NCBI GenBank assembly: GCA_022837595.1
Contig: JALHFX010000005.1
Location: 1 to 58,469, forward strand
DNA: 58,469 nucleotides
Source of the DNA: Propionibacterium sp.
Lineage (GTDB): Bacteria > Actinomycetota > Actinomycetes > Propionibacteriales > Propionibacteriaceae
Direction: 5' to 3'
Part shown: piece after piece, positions 42,532-50,833 of the stretch
Layout: every line of letters begins with the position of its first letter
How positions within the stretch are numbered: position 1 is the first letter of the stretch
Position numbers and translations under genes: made by a program
The notes under the pieces: generated by a model
Database searches by the model: none
Told to the model about the DNA's origin: nothing
The model's input: only the letters and a program-made list of their open reading frames with translations

Positions 42532-45384
42532 TTAACCGCAGCTTCCGGTACTGCCGCATGCGGTGCAAAAATCACATCCGTCCTTCTTTATCACGGCTGC
42601 TACGCCGCATGCGTCACAACGCTTACCGGCGATGATCCGTGCCGGCTCGCTGACCTGCTGGTAGACCGCCGCAGGTTTGTCGAACACACCCATGTCCTCG
42701 ACCGGATGCCCGGTCTCATCGAGGATGCCCAGCATCGTGTAGCGGTGCATCACCAAGTGCGCGATGTACGCCACCGTGGACGGGTAGTTCTGCTGCTTGT
42801 CCTTGCCAGGAACAAAGGCGAGGAAATCGCCCATCGCCTCCTGGTAGTCGAGCAGCTTGCGCAGCTTCTCGCCAATCCACGCAGGATCAACGATCCGCAT
42901 GTCGAGGCTGAGCAGCTTGCACAGCCCATCGAGGACTTTCGGATACGCACCGCTCAACCACAGCGAGTACGGCCGGCGCTGCCCGTCAGGCATCGTGAGC
43001 TCCTTCAGGCCGAGGACGAAATCGTCACCCGTTGCCGGGTTAAGGATGTCCACGGTCCAGCTCAGCGTCCCATTGGTGCCAGCCTTCGGCTCCTTCTTGC
43101 TGATCATCGCATTGACCATCGGGGTTGCCCCTTCCGTGTCGAACGTACCGAGCGCTTCCGCGCGATATCGGACGATCTGCGCGAAGCCCGAGACGATACC
43201 GGGCACCAAGCGTGACTCACCCCCAGGGGGGAAAGCCATCTCAAACGCTTCGTCGCCAGCAGACTTCGCCAGGGCATCGAGCTTCATCTTGAGCCAGGCT
43301 GCATCGCTGCTGCGCATGTCCATCGACAGCGCCTTGGCGATCGCCCCCAACCCGCGGGGCTGCTCGGTCCCATTCACCCAGACCTCAAACGGCGAGGCCT
43401 TCCCATCTTCCTCGACCTGTCCCACGAACACCGCAAAGCTATGGCGCGGGTGCTTGACCATGTAGGTCCAGGCCAAGTTACCCTCGGGCAGTTCCGGACG
43501 GCCCGGCCAGCGCAAGCTGGCAAGCGCCGGTGTCGGTGCCTCGGTGATCACCACCCGTCGGTCCATGTCGGCGACAAGATCGTTGGGCATTTCTGCCTGT
43601 GACTGCTTGTCGTTCTTCACGGACAGCACCGATCCGAGCACTTCGTTCGGACGGTAGGTGGCCAGCCCTTTCAGCCCAGCTTTCCACGCCTGCAGGTACA
43701 GGTCGGAGAACTGATCGAACGGGTAGTCCGCGGCGACATTGACTGTCTTGGAGACGGCGCTGTCGATGTACGGAGCGACCGCTGCGACCATCTCCACGTG
43801 GTCATAGGCCGAGATCTCCAGCGCCGTGACAAACGCCTCGGGAAGTTTCGTGATGTCGCCTCCCATGTCACGGTAGAGCCGGAAGGCATGATCCTCGACG
43901 TCGTACTCCTTCGTGCTGCCGTCGGGCATGCGCTTCTTGCGCTGGTAGGTGAAGCTGAACGCCGGTTCGATCCCATTGCTCGCGTTATCCGCGAACGCCA
44001 ACGAGATGGTCCCCGTGGGCGCGATCGACAGGAGGTGCGAGTTGCGGATGCCGTTCGCGCGAATCTTCTCCTTCAGCTCCTTCGGCAGCCGTGAGGCGAA
44101 CCTGGGAGCGGCCAGATACTGCTCCGCATCGAATAGCGGGAACGGACCCCGTTCGATGGCCAAGTCCACCGATGCCTCGTATGCGGTGTCCCGCATCACC
44201 TGGGCGATCTTGCTTGCCAGCTTGCGCGCCTTTGCCGTGTTGTACGGCAACCCGAGCATCATCAGCGCACTGCCAAGACCGGTGAAACCCAGCCCCACGC
44301 GGCGCTTCATCTGCGCTTCGGCGGCCTGATCGGGCAGCGGCCAGACCGTGAGGTCCAACACGTTGTCGAGCATGCGCACCGCCGACCGGATGACCGACTT
44401 GAAGCATTCGAAATCGAAGCTCGCCTGCGCGCTGAACGGTTGTTTGACCATCAGCGTCAGGTTGATCGAACCGAGGCAGCAACACCCGTACGGAGGAAGG
44501 AACTGCTCCGCACAAGGATTCGTGGCTTCGAGCAGCTCCACGTAACCCAGGTTGTTGTCACGATTGGCGCGGTCGATGAAGATGACCCCCGGTTCGGCGT
44601 GATCGTAGGTCGAACGCATGATGAGGTTGAAGAGATCCTTCGCCGGCACCGTGCGGTACACCCACTTCCCATCGTCACGTTGGAAGGCACCTGCGGCCTT
44701 GAGCTCGTCGCTCGGTTCGGCCACATGCACCAATTCCCAGGTTCCTCCGGCCTCCACTGCTTGCATGAAGGCGTCCGTCACCGAAACCGACAGGTTGAAG
44801 TTGGTGAGATCCCCACCATCCTTGGCCCGGATGAAGGTCTCGATGTCGGGATGGTCACAACGCAGCATGCCCATCTGAGCGCCACGACGGGCGCCGGCCG
44901 ACTCGACCGTTTCGCACGAGCGGTCGAACACCTTCATGTAGGACACCGGACCGCTTGCGCGGCTCGCAGTGCCTTTCACGTAGGCGCCGATCGGGCGGAT
45001 CGACGAGAAGTCGTAGCCAACACCACCACCACGACGCATCGTCTCGGCCGCCTGGCTGAGCGCCGTGTAGATGCCCGGCTTTTCGCCATCCATCCCGGTG
45101 ATTGCGTCGCCAACCGGCTGCACGAAGCAGTTGATCAGCGTGGCTTGTAGGTCGGTGCCAGCGGCACTGTTGATGCGGCCCGCGGGGATGAATCCGGCCT
45201 CCTGAGCTTCGTAGAAGGCTTGGGACCACTTGGCAGCATCGGCTTCCTTGCTTGCCAACGCGTTTGCGACACGCGCACGGACGTCGATGAGGCCTTGTTC
45301 GCCAGCCTTGGCGTACTTCTCGAGAAGCACCTCGCGGCTGATCTGCTGGGGCTCGAGGCCCATGAAAGTTTCGTTGAGTTTCAT
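42532..45384 (-). CDS. nrdJ: Adenosylcobalamin-dependent (class II) ribonucleotide reductase
   Basis: ATG at 45384 has AGGAG upstream, giving 950 aa, a normal length for the long NrdJ form. Visible features are LINCFVQPVGD with the first redox Cys, the RRGGGVGYDFSSIRP and GPVSYMKVFDRSCETVESAGARRGAQM substrate/allosteric regions, the NPCAEQ finger loop with the radical Cys, and a C-terminal TSCPD-like part. It ends in a cysteine-rich tail (CDACG ... CDFCTACG). It reduces NDPs or NTPs to deoxynucleotides in the cytoplasm without oxygen dependence. On a plasmid it may supply dNTPs for DNA entry or replication. No B12 riboswitch or NrdR box was found upstream. Confidence 0.92.
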   Translation of the reverse strand: MKLNETFMGLEPQQISREVLLEKYAKAGEQGLIDVRARVANALASKEADAAKWSQAFYEAQEAGFIPAGRINSAAGTDLQATLINCFVQPVGDAITGMDGEKPGIYTALSQAAETMRRGGGVGYDFSSIRPIGAYVKGTASRASGPVSYMKVFDRSCETVESAGARRGAQMGMLRCDHPDIETFIRAKDGGDLTNFNLSVSVTDAFMQAVEAGGTWELVHVAEPSDELKAAGAFQRDDGKWVYRTVPAKDLFNLIMRSTYDHAEPGVIFIDRANRDNNLGYVELLEATNPCAEQFLPPYGCCCLGSINLTLMVKQPFSAQASFDFECFKSVIRSAVRMLDNVLDLTVWPLPDQAAEAQMKRRVGLGFTGLGSALMMLGLPYNTAKARKLASKIAQVMRDTAYEASVDLAIERGPFPLFDAEQYLAAPRFASRLPKELKEKIRANGIRNSHLLSIAPTGTISLAFADNASNGIEPAFSFTYQRKKRMPDGSTKEYDVEDHAFRLYRDMGGDITKLPEAFVTALEISAYDHVEMVAAVAPYIDSAVSKTVNVAADYPFDQFSDLYLQAWKAGLKGLATYRPNEVLGSVLSVKNDKQSQAEMPNDLVADMDRRVVITEAPTPALASLRWPGRPELPEGNLAWTYMVKHPRHSFAVFVGQVEEDGKASPFEVWVNGTEQPRGLGAIAKALSMDMRSSDAAWLKMKLDALAKSAGDEAFEMAFPPGGESRLVPGIVSGFAQIVRYRAEALGTFDTEGATPMVNAMISKKEPKAGTNGTLSWTVDILNPATGDDFVLGLKELTMPDGQRRPYSLWLSGAYPKVLDGLCKLLSLDMRIVDPAWIGEKLRKLLDYQEAMGDFLAFVPGKDKQQNYPSTVAYIAHLVMHRYTMLGILDETGHPVEDMGVFDKPAAVYQQVSEPARIIAGKRCDACGVAAVIKKDGCDFCTACGSTGSCG

Positions 45385-45399
45385 TTTCGCTCTCCTGGT

Positions 45400-45660
45400 T
45401 AGCCCCCGACACGAGGCCCACCGGAACGCAGATCCCACGAGGGGCCACGTTCGGGTGGGCCCCGTGAAGGGGAATACTGAAACGTCCGAACAGAGGAGCG
45501 TCGACCCACGGGGCGAACGACTGACCTCCGTGGGACCGGTTGAATGGCTGGCTTCGACACAGGGGCTGTGTCTCGTGCTGCCAGCTACGATTGCGGCGCC
45601 ATCACGACGCACAACAATGCCGACGACCGCTGGCCCCTGTCGAAAGGGTCAGCGGTCGTA
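45400..45660 (-). ncRNA. Structured nrdJ leader with nested and consecutive stem-loops
   Basis: The 368-base gap upstream of nrdJ contains four clear hairpins. One, GAGGCCCACC/GGTGGGCCCC (45413-45422 with 45454-45463), lies just before the ribosome binding site. The others are CCCACG/CGTGGG (45505-45534), GACACA/TGTGTC (45556-45572), and a nested stem CGACCGCTG/CAGCGGTCG with inner CCCT/AGGG (45624-45658). The last is strong enough to act as a terminator or processing site. Positions 45661-45752 show nothing specific. Confidence 0.5.
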
Positions 45661-45752
45661 GCACTGCAGATGATGATCTTAGGGGAGCCGAACTGGCCCA
45701 GGCCGAAGCCTGGGCCGTAATCGACGGTTAGAGTGCCACTCGCCTGACTCGC

Positions 45753-45908
45753 TCAATGGACAACGCAAACCCGCCGAACCTTGCGGCGAATCTCTTGGGT
45801 TATCTCGCCCTTAACGAGCGCCTTATGGATAACGGCAGCCCCGTTAAGCCCATAAGTCCGAGTCAGTTTGTCGAAAATGACATCAACCTTTTGCTGATTC
45901 GCAACCAT
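45753..45908 (-). CDS. Small basic protein (51 aa)
   Basis: ATG at 45908 has AAGGAG nine bases upstream, so I call a 51-residue protein beginning MVANQQKVDVIFDKL rather than the longer open frame. It is basic and helical, ending RRKVRRVCVVH. The family is unknown. It lies between nrdJ and the KTSC gene, with a 13-bp perfect hairpin in its leader. Confidence 0.55.
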   Translation of the reverse strand: MVANQQKVDVIFDKLTRTYGLNGAAVIHKALVKGEITQEIRRKVRRVCVVH

Positions 45909-45930
45909 GATCGCTCTCCTTGAATGTCGG

Positions 45931-46189
45931 GGACTTCCCCCCTCTGCAGCCCGTCGCGGAGCAGCACAGGGGGGAAGTCCACCGACGGAGACCGGTGGTC
46001 GCTTTGCATGGCCGGGTTTAACGTACCCTACGGAGCACTCGAGGTGCCACGGGTGCCGAAGCACCGTATCAGCCAGAGACAATCTCTGGACAGAATGCGC
46101 GAATTCTAGCGCCAAGCGCGGCTTTCCGAAACCTTTGCGAGGCTTGGGAAAGCCCCCTTCCGAGGCCTGGGGGCGTGGAAGGGGGGCTA
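45931..46189 (-). ncRNA. Leader with three strong hairpins
   Basis: Inverted repeats are GGACTTCCCCCCT/AGGGGGGAAGTCC (13 bp perfect, 45931-45943 with 45968-45980), GGCTTTCC/GGAAAGCC (46120-46127 with 46148-46155), and AGCCCCCTTCC/GGAAGGGGGGCT (46152-46162 with 46178-46189). The last overlaps the end of the KTSC gene. They continue the hairpin theme of this block. No coding potential is seen in this 278-base gap. Confidence 0.5.
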
Positions 46190-46510
46190 GGCGAACAGAG
46201 CGTAGCTGATGACGCCGGGTCTGACGCTGTGAAGCAGTTCCTCATAGATGGAAGTTGCGTTGCGCGTCGAAGGTCTTGCCGAACCCGGCTGCTGGCCGGG
46301 TTGAAGCTCGGTCGTCTGGTACCTGTCACGAATGTTCTTGTTGAAGTAGTTGCCGATGCTCCCAGCGGCCCGAAGATTCTCGAACTCAGTGGGCGGCACC
46401 CCTTCGTAGAGGTAGCGACGCCCGCTCTTGAATACGACCACGAGGTCCAACGTTCCGGGGTCGTAGCCGATCTCGGCAACGTTGCTGCTCGTCACCTCCT
46501 GCATCTGCAT
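46187..46510 (-). CDS. KTSC-domain protein
   Basis: The product has 107 residues. The first ~65 match the KTSC pattern: VTSSNVAEIGYD, LVVVFKSGRRYLYEGVP, FENLRAAGSIGNYFNKNIRDRY. KTSC domains are small beta-rich modules linked to nucleic-acid contexts (for example fused to lysyl-tRNA synthetase-like proteins). Its function is unknown. The C-terminus ends YALFA, similar to the LGLFA tails of two other proteins in this block. A second ATG is at 46504. Confidence 0.75.
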   Translation of the reverse strand: MQMQEVTSSNVAEIGYDPGTLDLVVVFKSGRRYLYEGVPPTEFENLRAAGSIGNYFNKNIRDRYQTTELQPGQQPGSARPSTRNATSIYEELLHSVRPGVISYALFA

Positions 46511-46520
46511 GGACCTTCTC

Positions 46521-46739
46521 CTAGTTCAGCGTGCGAAGGGGCAACATCATCTGGATGTCGCCCGCCTCGAGGAGGGTCGGTTCGTCGTCCGCGCTGCGGG
46601 CAACGAACTGCTGGCCGTCCCAGCCGATCTGGACATGTCCGTCGGCTCCGCTGAACGCGCTGAAGAAGTTTCCGGAAACGACCTGGTGCTCCTTGATCGC
46701 CTCTTCCAGTGCAAAGGTGGTGTTGATGAGGGTGCTCAT
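46521..46739 (-). CDS. Small hypothetical protein (72 aa)
   Basis: A compact beta-rich protein of 72 residues, with AGGAG before the ATG and ten bases upstream of the KTSC gene, so probably co-transcribed. I do not recognise a family. It is preceded by a stem-loop leader. Confidence 0.6.
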   Translation of the reverse strand: MSTLINTTFALEEAIKEHQVVSGNFFSAFSGADGHVQIGWDGQQFVARSADDEPTLLEAGDIQMMLPLRTLN

Positions 46740-46748
46740 GGTTCGCTC

Positions 46749-46810
46749 CTGCTTGAGTTGCGGAGCACCCTCCCGCAGCGGGAAAGTGCCCCGCTGTGGG
46801 TTGAAGATTC
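46749..46810 (-). ncRNA. Leader stem-loop with wobble pairing
   Basis: On the minus strand GGGGCAC pairs with GUGCUCC (46792-46786 with 46768-46762), one G-U pair, around a CCCGC/GCGGG inner stem. It is a counterpart of the leaders before the DUF3150, MoxR-like and 82-aa genes. Confidence 0.5.
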
Positions 46811-46813
46811 AGC

Positions 46814-47353
46814 TTAGTCGAAGATGCGACGGTGTTTCTTCGCGATCACATCCACGCCAATGGCATTCGCGGTAAACGGTATGTCATCGTCATATTCGCC
46901 AAATCCGCTATTTCCGCCGCCCGCGTTCGCAGGGGCCGGCGCCGCGCTACGCTGCGGTGCCTGTTGCTGCGGCGCTTGCTGCTGACGCGGCTGCTGGGGA
47001 GCGCTATTGCCTGCCCCCTCCCGGCCGCCGAGCATCTTCATCTCATCGGCCCGGATCTCGGTGGTGTAGCGATCCTGCCCGCTCTGATCCTGCCACTTGC
47101 GCGTGCGCAAGCTGCCCTCGATGTACACCTGGCTGCCCTTGCGAAGGTACTGCCCGGCGATCTCGGCCAACTTGCCGTAGAAGGTGACCCGGTGCCATTC
47201 GGTCGCTTCCTTCTTGTCCCCCGACTGCTTGTCACGCCACGACTCGGTGGTCGCGAGGCGGATGTTGCAGATCGCATCGCCCGACGGGGCGAAACGGCTT
47301 TCGGGATCGGCACCGAGGTTGCCGACGAGGATCACTTTGTTGACGCTTGCCAT
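46814..47353 (-). CDS. ssb: Single-stranded DNA-binding protein with extended C-terminus
   Basis: The product has 179 residues: an N-terminal OB fold (1-110, MASVNKVILVGNLGADPE ... EWHRVTFYGKLAEIAGQYLRKG), a Gln/Pro/Ala-rich linker, and the acidic tip DDDIPF. In bacterial SSB this tip is the last thing in the protein and docks partner enzymes. Here 19 more residues (TANAIGVDVIAKKHRRIFD) follow, so the Phe is not terminal. There is a clear ribosome binding site (GGAG). It should bind ssDNA during transfer and replication. Confidence 0.92.
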   Translation of the reverse strand: MASVNKVILVGNLGADPESRFAPSGDAICNIRLATTESWRDKQSGDKKEATEWHRVTFYGKLAEIAGQYLRKGSQVYIEGSLRTRKWQDQSGQDRYTTEIRADEMKMLGGREGAGNSAPQQPRQQQAPQQQAPQRSAAPAPANAGGGNSGFGEYDDDIPFTANAIGVDVIAKKHRRIFD

Positions 47354-47407
47354 TTTCTTTCTCCGGTTTGTTCCCCCTGCCTCTTCCTTGTTGGGCGGGG
47401 GGATGGT

Positions 47408-48265
47408 TTAGAGCTTGGTCACCTGCCAAATCTTCTTGGTGACCGGCTTACCTTTCACGACGGTCGGCGTTTCACCGACCACTTCCACACGCACACGGTC
47501 TCCGACCGAGGCCCCCGATTCGGCCAGCGCACGCTCGAGATCCGTTCCCGAGAGTTGCTGATGCGTTCCGAGCGCTTCGTCATCGAGCGTGATGCTGTAG
47601 CAATCGAACGTCCGATTGCCGCGACGCTGTGGTTCGACACCACACGAGAGCAGTGCCCCCGTATACGCCGCCAGCCCCTTGCGGGGCGTACGCATGAACG
47701 CGCGTGATTCAGGCTCTGGTGCTGTTACCGCGTCAGGGGTCTCTACGACCTCCTCTGCGACCGGCACTTCCTTCCTGACGACTGTGCTTGCGGTCGACGG
47801 TAGTTGAACCTCGACCAACTTCCTTACTTCCGACTCGGTCACATCCATGAGTCGGCCCTGGTCCGTTGCGGACAGCTTGAGCGAATCCAGGCTAAGCCGT
47901 CGTCCATGCTTCTTCGCTGCATCAGCGTCGAGCATTACGACCGTTCGGGTGATCAGATCGTCGTCCATGTAGAACCGGCAGTGCACCGTTGCCAGCTCTC
48001 CGATTTTGAACATCTGAACACGATCTGCGCCGCCCTGAAGGTTGTGGTCAGATCGACCTTCATCCTCCTGACGAATGCTTACTTCAGTAGGGGTCGCCTC
48101 GCCAGAAGAGATCTGCTTCTGCTTGAGCGTTCGCACAAGCAGGACTGGAACCTTGCAGAGCCCTCCGATCGCGATGATCAACACCCCCACCATGATTCCA
48201 ACGAGGCCGGCCATGAAACCTAGAAGCTGGTCGACCCCACTGATTCCGTGGTTGTTGGTATACAT
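47408..48265 (-). CDS. Membrane-anchored protein with a plasmid C-terminal module
   Basis: The product has 285 residues. An N-terminal membrane helix (LLGFMAGLVGIMVGVLIIAIG) precedes a variable middle. The C-terminal ~95 residues contain YTGALLSCGVEP ... DCYSITLDDEALG ... LSGTDLERALAESGASVGDRVRVE. This last module resembles a short domain often found at the C-terminus of plasmid relaxase, primase and polyvalent proteins. Its role is unknown. AAGGAGG precedes the ATG. Confidence 0.6.
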   Translation of the reverse strand: MYTNNHGISGVDQLLGFMAGLVGIMVGVLIIAIGGLCKVPVLLVRTLKQKQISSGEATPTEVSIRQEDEGRSDHNLQGGADRVQMFKIGELATVHCRFYMDDDLITRTVVMLDADAAKKHGRRLSLDSLKLSATDQGRLMDVTESEVRKLVEVQLPSTASTVVRKEVPVAEEVVETPDAVTAPEPESRAFMRTPRKGLAAYTGALLSCGVEPQRRGNRTFDCYSITLDDEALGTHQQLSGTDLERALAESGASVGDRVRVEVVGETPTVVKGKPVTKKIWQVTKL

Positions 48266-48312
48266 CGTTCCTCCTTCCCTCCCCCTTGCGGAGGAGGGTC
48301 ACTGCCACCGAT

Positions 48313-49047
48313 TCAGGCAAAGAGCCCAAGCCCGGTGGCGCCTTGTTTGAAGGTGAGCGGTCGCATGATCAGGCCAAGCGCCGCAGCCTCTTCCTTCATC
48401 TTCTCGTAGGAGAGATCAGCCTTCTGGAACCGGTTGGGTTCGTGACTGATCCAGTCGCCTCGGCGCTCGTGCCCATCCGTGTCGTACGCCTTCGCGCCGA
48501 AGCTGTTAGCGAGAGCAAGAACCACGAGCAGTCCGCGAGGCCCGTGAGCCTCTTTGCACACTGCCTTGATGCGCAGCTTCCCGTCCGAGTCGAGCCGCGG
48601 CGCGTCCAGTTCAAGAACCGAACCCGGTCCAAGGTAGATTTGCACGCGTTCGCCGGCCTCGACGACCGTGTAGGCATCGAGATCGCGGAAAACGGCCCTG
48701 ACCTGATCGAGCCAGTCGGGCGCCGCCTCGAACCGCGTGTAGGCACGCGGCCGAACGTCGGGGGCGCTGGCGCTTGTCGTAGCGGGATCACCTTGTTGGA
48801 TCACCCCATCGACAATCAGCCGCCGCCCGACTTCCTTGAAGCCTTCGTTCAGCTTTTCCCTGATGCGGCGCTGGGCCTCCTCTTCGGCAGACCGCCCCGC
48901 CATCTTTACGGGGCCGCCGCCTTGAAGCCGATCCGCGGAACGAGGCCCCCAGTGAGTGATCACGCGGGGGCCGTCGATGCAGATGGCCCAGAGCTTGTCC
49001 GAGGATGCGTCCTGGTAGTGGTACACATCCATGACGAACTCAGCCAT
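48313..49047 (-). CDS. WGR-like domain protein
   Basis: The product has 244 residues. Residues 1-80 resemble a WGR domain (DKLWAICIDGPRVITHWGPRS ... EEEAQRRIREKLNEGFKEV), a nucleic-acid binding fold. A second mixed domain follows. The C-terminus TGLGLFA mirrors that of the DUF3150 protein. AAGGAGG precedes the ATG, and the gene starts 12 bases after the MoxR-like ATPase. A DNA-linked role is plausible. Confidence 0.6.
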   Translation of the reverse strand: MAEFVMDVYHYQDASSDKLWAICIDGPRVITHWGPRSADRLQGGGPVKMAGRSAEEEAQRRIREKLNEGFKEVGRRLIVDGVIQQGDPATTSASAPDVRPRAYTRFEAAPDWLDQVRAVFRDLDAYTVVEAGERVQIYLGPGSVLELDAPRLDSDGKLRIKAVCKEAHGPRGLLVVLALANSFGAKAYDTDGHERRGDWISHEPNRFQKADLSYEKMKEEAAALGLIMRPLTFKQGATGLGLFA

Positions 49048-49058
49048 GACTCACCTCC

Positions 49059-49988
49059 TTATGCCGTTGCGCCGAAGATGTCCTTCACGATCTCGTGAAT
49101 GGCATCCCTCGACTCGCGGGGCGCGTTGTTGGTGAGTGCCCTGGCCAGGGTGAAGGTGATCGGGTTAGCCGCTCCGCCTTGGCCGCCGAACACCGTGATG
49201 CCCTTGGCCCAACGCCGAAGCGTGCGGGTCGACATCGTCACTTCCAGTGCATCGGCCGCGCCACTTTCGCCCATGTACTGCTGGCGAATGCGGTTAGCCA
49301 CCTCCACCATCTTCTGGGCATAGGAATCGGCGGTCGAATCGTCGAACACGCTCTTGAGGATCGTGCTGACGATCGGCACCTCCTGGTCCGGAGTCGGGTA
49401 GCCGAACTCCACCACCCAGAACCGCTCCTTGTTGGAAGCATCCTCTTCGTTCCGACCGAAGAAACCCAGCCCCTTGTCATTGGGGTTGCAGGCTGCGAAC
49501 ACACGGAACCCCTCCTTAGGGAAGATCGTCTCCCCAGTTTCCGGGATGTCGATCTTGCCTCCCTCCAGAATCGGGTTGAGGCTCGTTGTGACGGACGGAT
49601 CCATCACGTTGTACTCGTCGAGGAACACCGACAAGCCATAGCGTGCAGCCTGAACGAGCAGACCATGGACGTACTTGAAGCCCCCCTCGGAAGGGATAAT
49701 CTGACCGTTGAGGTCAGGCGCTTCGGTACGCGCATGGGTCATTGGCTGCAACAACGGGTAATTGATCGCACCATGGAACTGCTCCACTAGCGCCGTCTTG
49801 CCGCAACCGCTCGGGCCGCGCAGCATCATCCCGATCTCACCCAGCAGAAAGAAACCGACCAGCTCGACCACATGCTCCTTGCGGAACGAGAAGTCTGGCT
49901 TGATCTTGGGGGTGAATTGCGTCGGCTGCGCCAGCGCCATGATTCCCCGTGCTTCGCAAAACTCACGGACTTCTTGGTGATTCATCAT
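49059..49988 (-). CDS. CobS/MoxR-like AAA+ ATPase
   Basis: The product has 309 residues: Walker A GPSGCGKT (~58), Walker B SVFLDEYNV, a sensor-1 region FRVFAACNPND, and the helix-2 insert typical of MoxR/CobS. It is expected to pair with the VWA protein encoded at 39255, as CobS does with CobT and MoxR with its VWA partner, to remodel a protein target. In this element the two are split by about 8 kb of inserted genes including nrdJ. Two adjacent ATGs (49988 and 49985) follow GGAG. Confidence 0.85.
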   Translation of the reverse strand: MMNHQEVREFCEARGIMALAQPTQFTPKIKPDFSFRKEHVVELVGFFLLGEIGMMLRGPSGCGKTALVEQFHGAINYPLLQPMTHARTEAPDLNGQIIPSEGGFKYVHGLLVQAARYGLSVFLDEYNVMDPSVTTSLNPILEGGKIDIPETGETIFPKEGFRVFAACNPNDKGLGFFGRNEEDASNKERFWVVEFGYPTPDQEVPIVSTILKSVFDDSTADSYAQKMVEVANRIRQQYMGESGAADALEVTMSTRTLRRWAKGITVFGGQGGAANPITFTLARALTNNAPRESRDAIHEIVKDIFGATA

Positions 49989-50002
49989 CTTTCTCCAGAT
50001 GA

Positions 50003-50042
50003 ACCGGGAAGCCCTCCCCCGCAGGGAAGAGCCCCCCGAGGG
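50003..50042 (-). ncRNA. Leader stem-loop before the MoxR-like gene
   Basis: On the minus strand GGGGGGCUC pairs with GGGCUUCCC (50037-50029 with 50014-50006) through two or three G-U pairs. It lies between the 181-aa gene's stop and the MoxR-like ribosome binding site. Its sequence differs from the other leaders but pairing is kept. Confidence 0.5.
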
Positions 50043-50588
50043 TTATTGATAGTGATACCTGACTGCTGCCGGCATGACCCAGAGCAGGAAGTCCCGGAAG
50101 GTGTCCGGGTTCATCCGCTCGATGCGGCAGCAGAATGCGAACGTGAAAGGAATCCGATCGTTGTAGACCGGCTTCTCACGCCCATTGCGCTGGACTGTCC
50201 CGACGTAGTCGGGGGCGAAAATCCAGTCGAGGATCTCCTTTTTCTGCATGGGATTGCCTCGGCCCGCGAGGGCACGAAGACTCTGCTCCAGCAAAACGGA
50301 GTGAAGTTGAATGACCCCCTCGTTGGTCCATTCGGCTTTTTCGGTTCTCTCGTCGGCGAACACATCGACCGCCTCGGGCGCGTCGATCAGTTCGTCTGCG
50401 ATGACCGCTTCGGCCGTCGGCTCTCCCTTGGCATCGAACATCGGAATGTCGAGCCAGTGAAGGAGGTCCTCGTCGCCCTTGATTCGCCGCGCGCGCAGCC
50501 GTGGCTGGGCGATCGGAGACACACCGGCGTTATCGAACAGCTCGAAGAGGGGGAGTTGCTCTGTGAAGCGCTCTACCAGGGAGATCAT
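50043..50588 (-). CDS. Hypothetical protein (181 aa)
   Basis: A soluble protein with acidic segments, a helical centre and a C-terminal region rich in aromatic residues (YNDRIPFTFAFCCRIERMNPDTFRDFLLW). No family was recognised. It overlaps the upstream 82-aa gene by four bases, so translation is coupled. It belongs with the VWA/MoxR block. Confidence 0.6.
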   Translation of the reverse strand: MISLVERFTEQLPLFELFDNAGVSPIAQPRLRARRIKGDEDLLHWLDIPMFDAKGEPTAEAVIADELIDAPEAVDVFADERTEKAEWTNEGVIQLHSVLLEQSLRALAGRGNPMQKKEILDWIFAPDYVGTVQRNGREKPVYNDRIPFTFAFCCRIERMNPDTFRDFLLWVMPAAVRYHYQ

Positions 50589-50833
50589 TGCTTCACCCCC
50601 TGATTCGCTTGGCGCTTGATCTGGCGTTTGATGACGCCGACCACTCGCCCGAAGGGTTTGCCCTCCTCCACCCGAAAGCGGAGAAACGCGCCACCCTGTT
50701 TCTTTTCGATGACGCCGACCTCATCGCCCAGGCCCCAGACATGCGTCTGGATGCCGTCAGGACGATTGATGACGACCTCCCGTTCGATCTGACGCCCTTG
50801 GCGCCAAAGCGAAATGTCGAGAAGGATGCCCAT
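50585..50833 (-). CDS. Hypothetical small basic protein (82 aa)
   Basis: A beta-rich 82-residue protein with a basic C-terminus (GVIKRQIKRQANQGVKQ). GGAG lies eight bases upstream of the ATG. Its leader (about 50853-50887) holds a hairpin of the same type as the leaders before the MoxR-like and DUF3150 genes. No family was recognised. Confidence 0.55.
   Translation of the reverse strand: MGILLDISLWRQGRQIEREVVINRPDGIQTHVWGLGDEVGVIEKKQGGAFLRFRVEEGKPFGRVVGVIKRQIKRQANQGVKQ

Noticed and set aside
45385..45752. Cobalamin riboswitch upstream of the B12-dependent reductase
   Set aside because: The conserved B12-box and GCCACTG core were not found in the expected arrangement on the minus strand.
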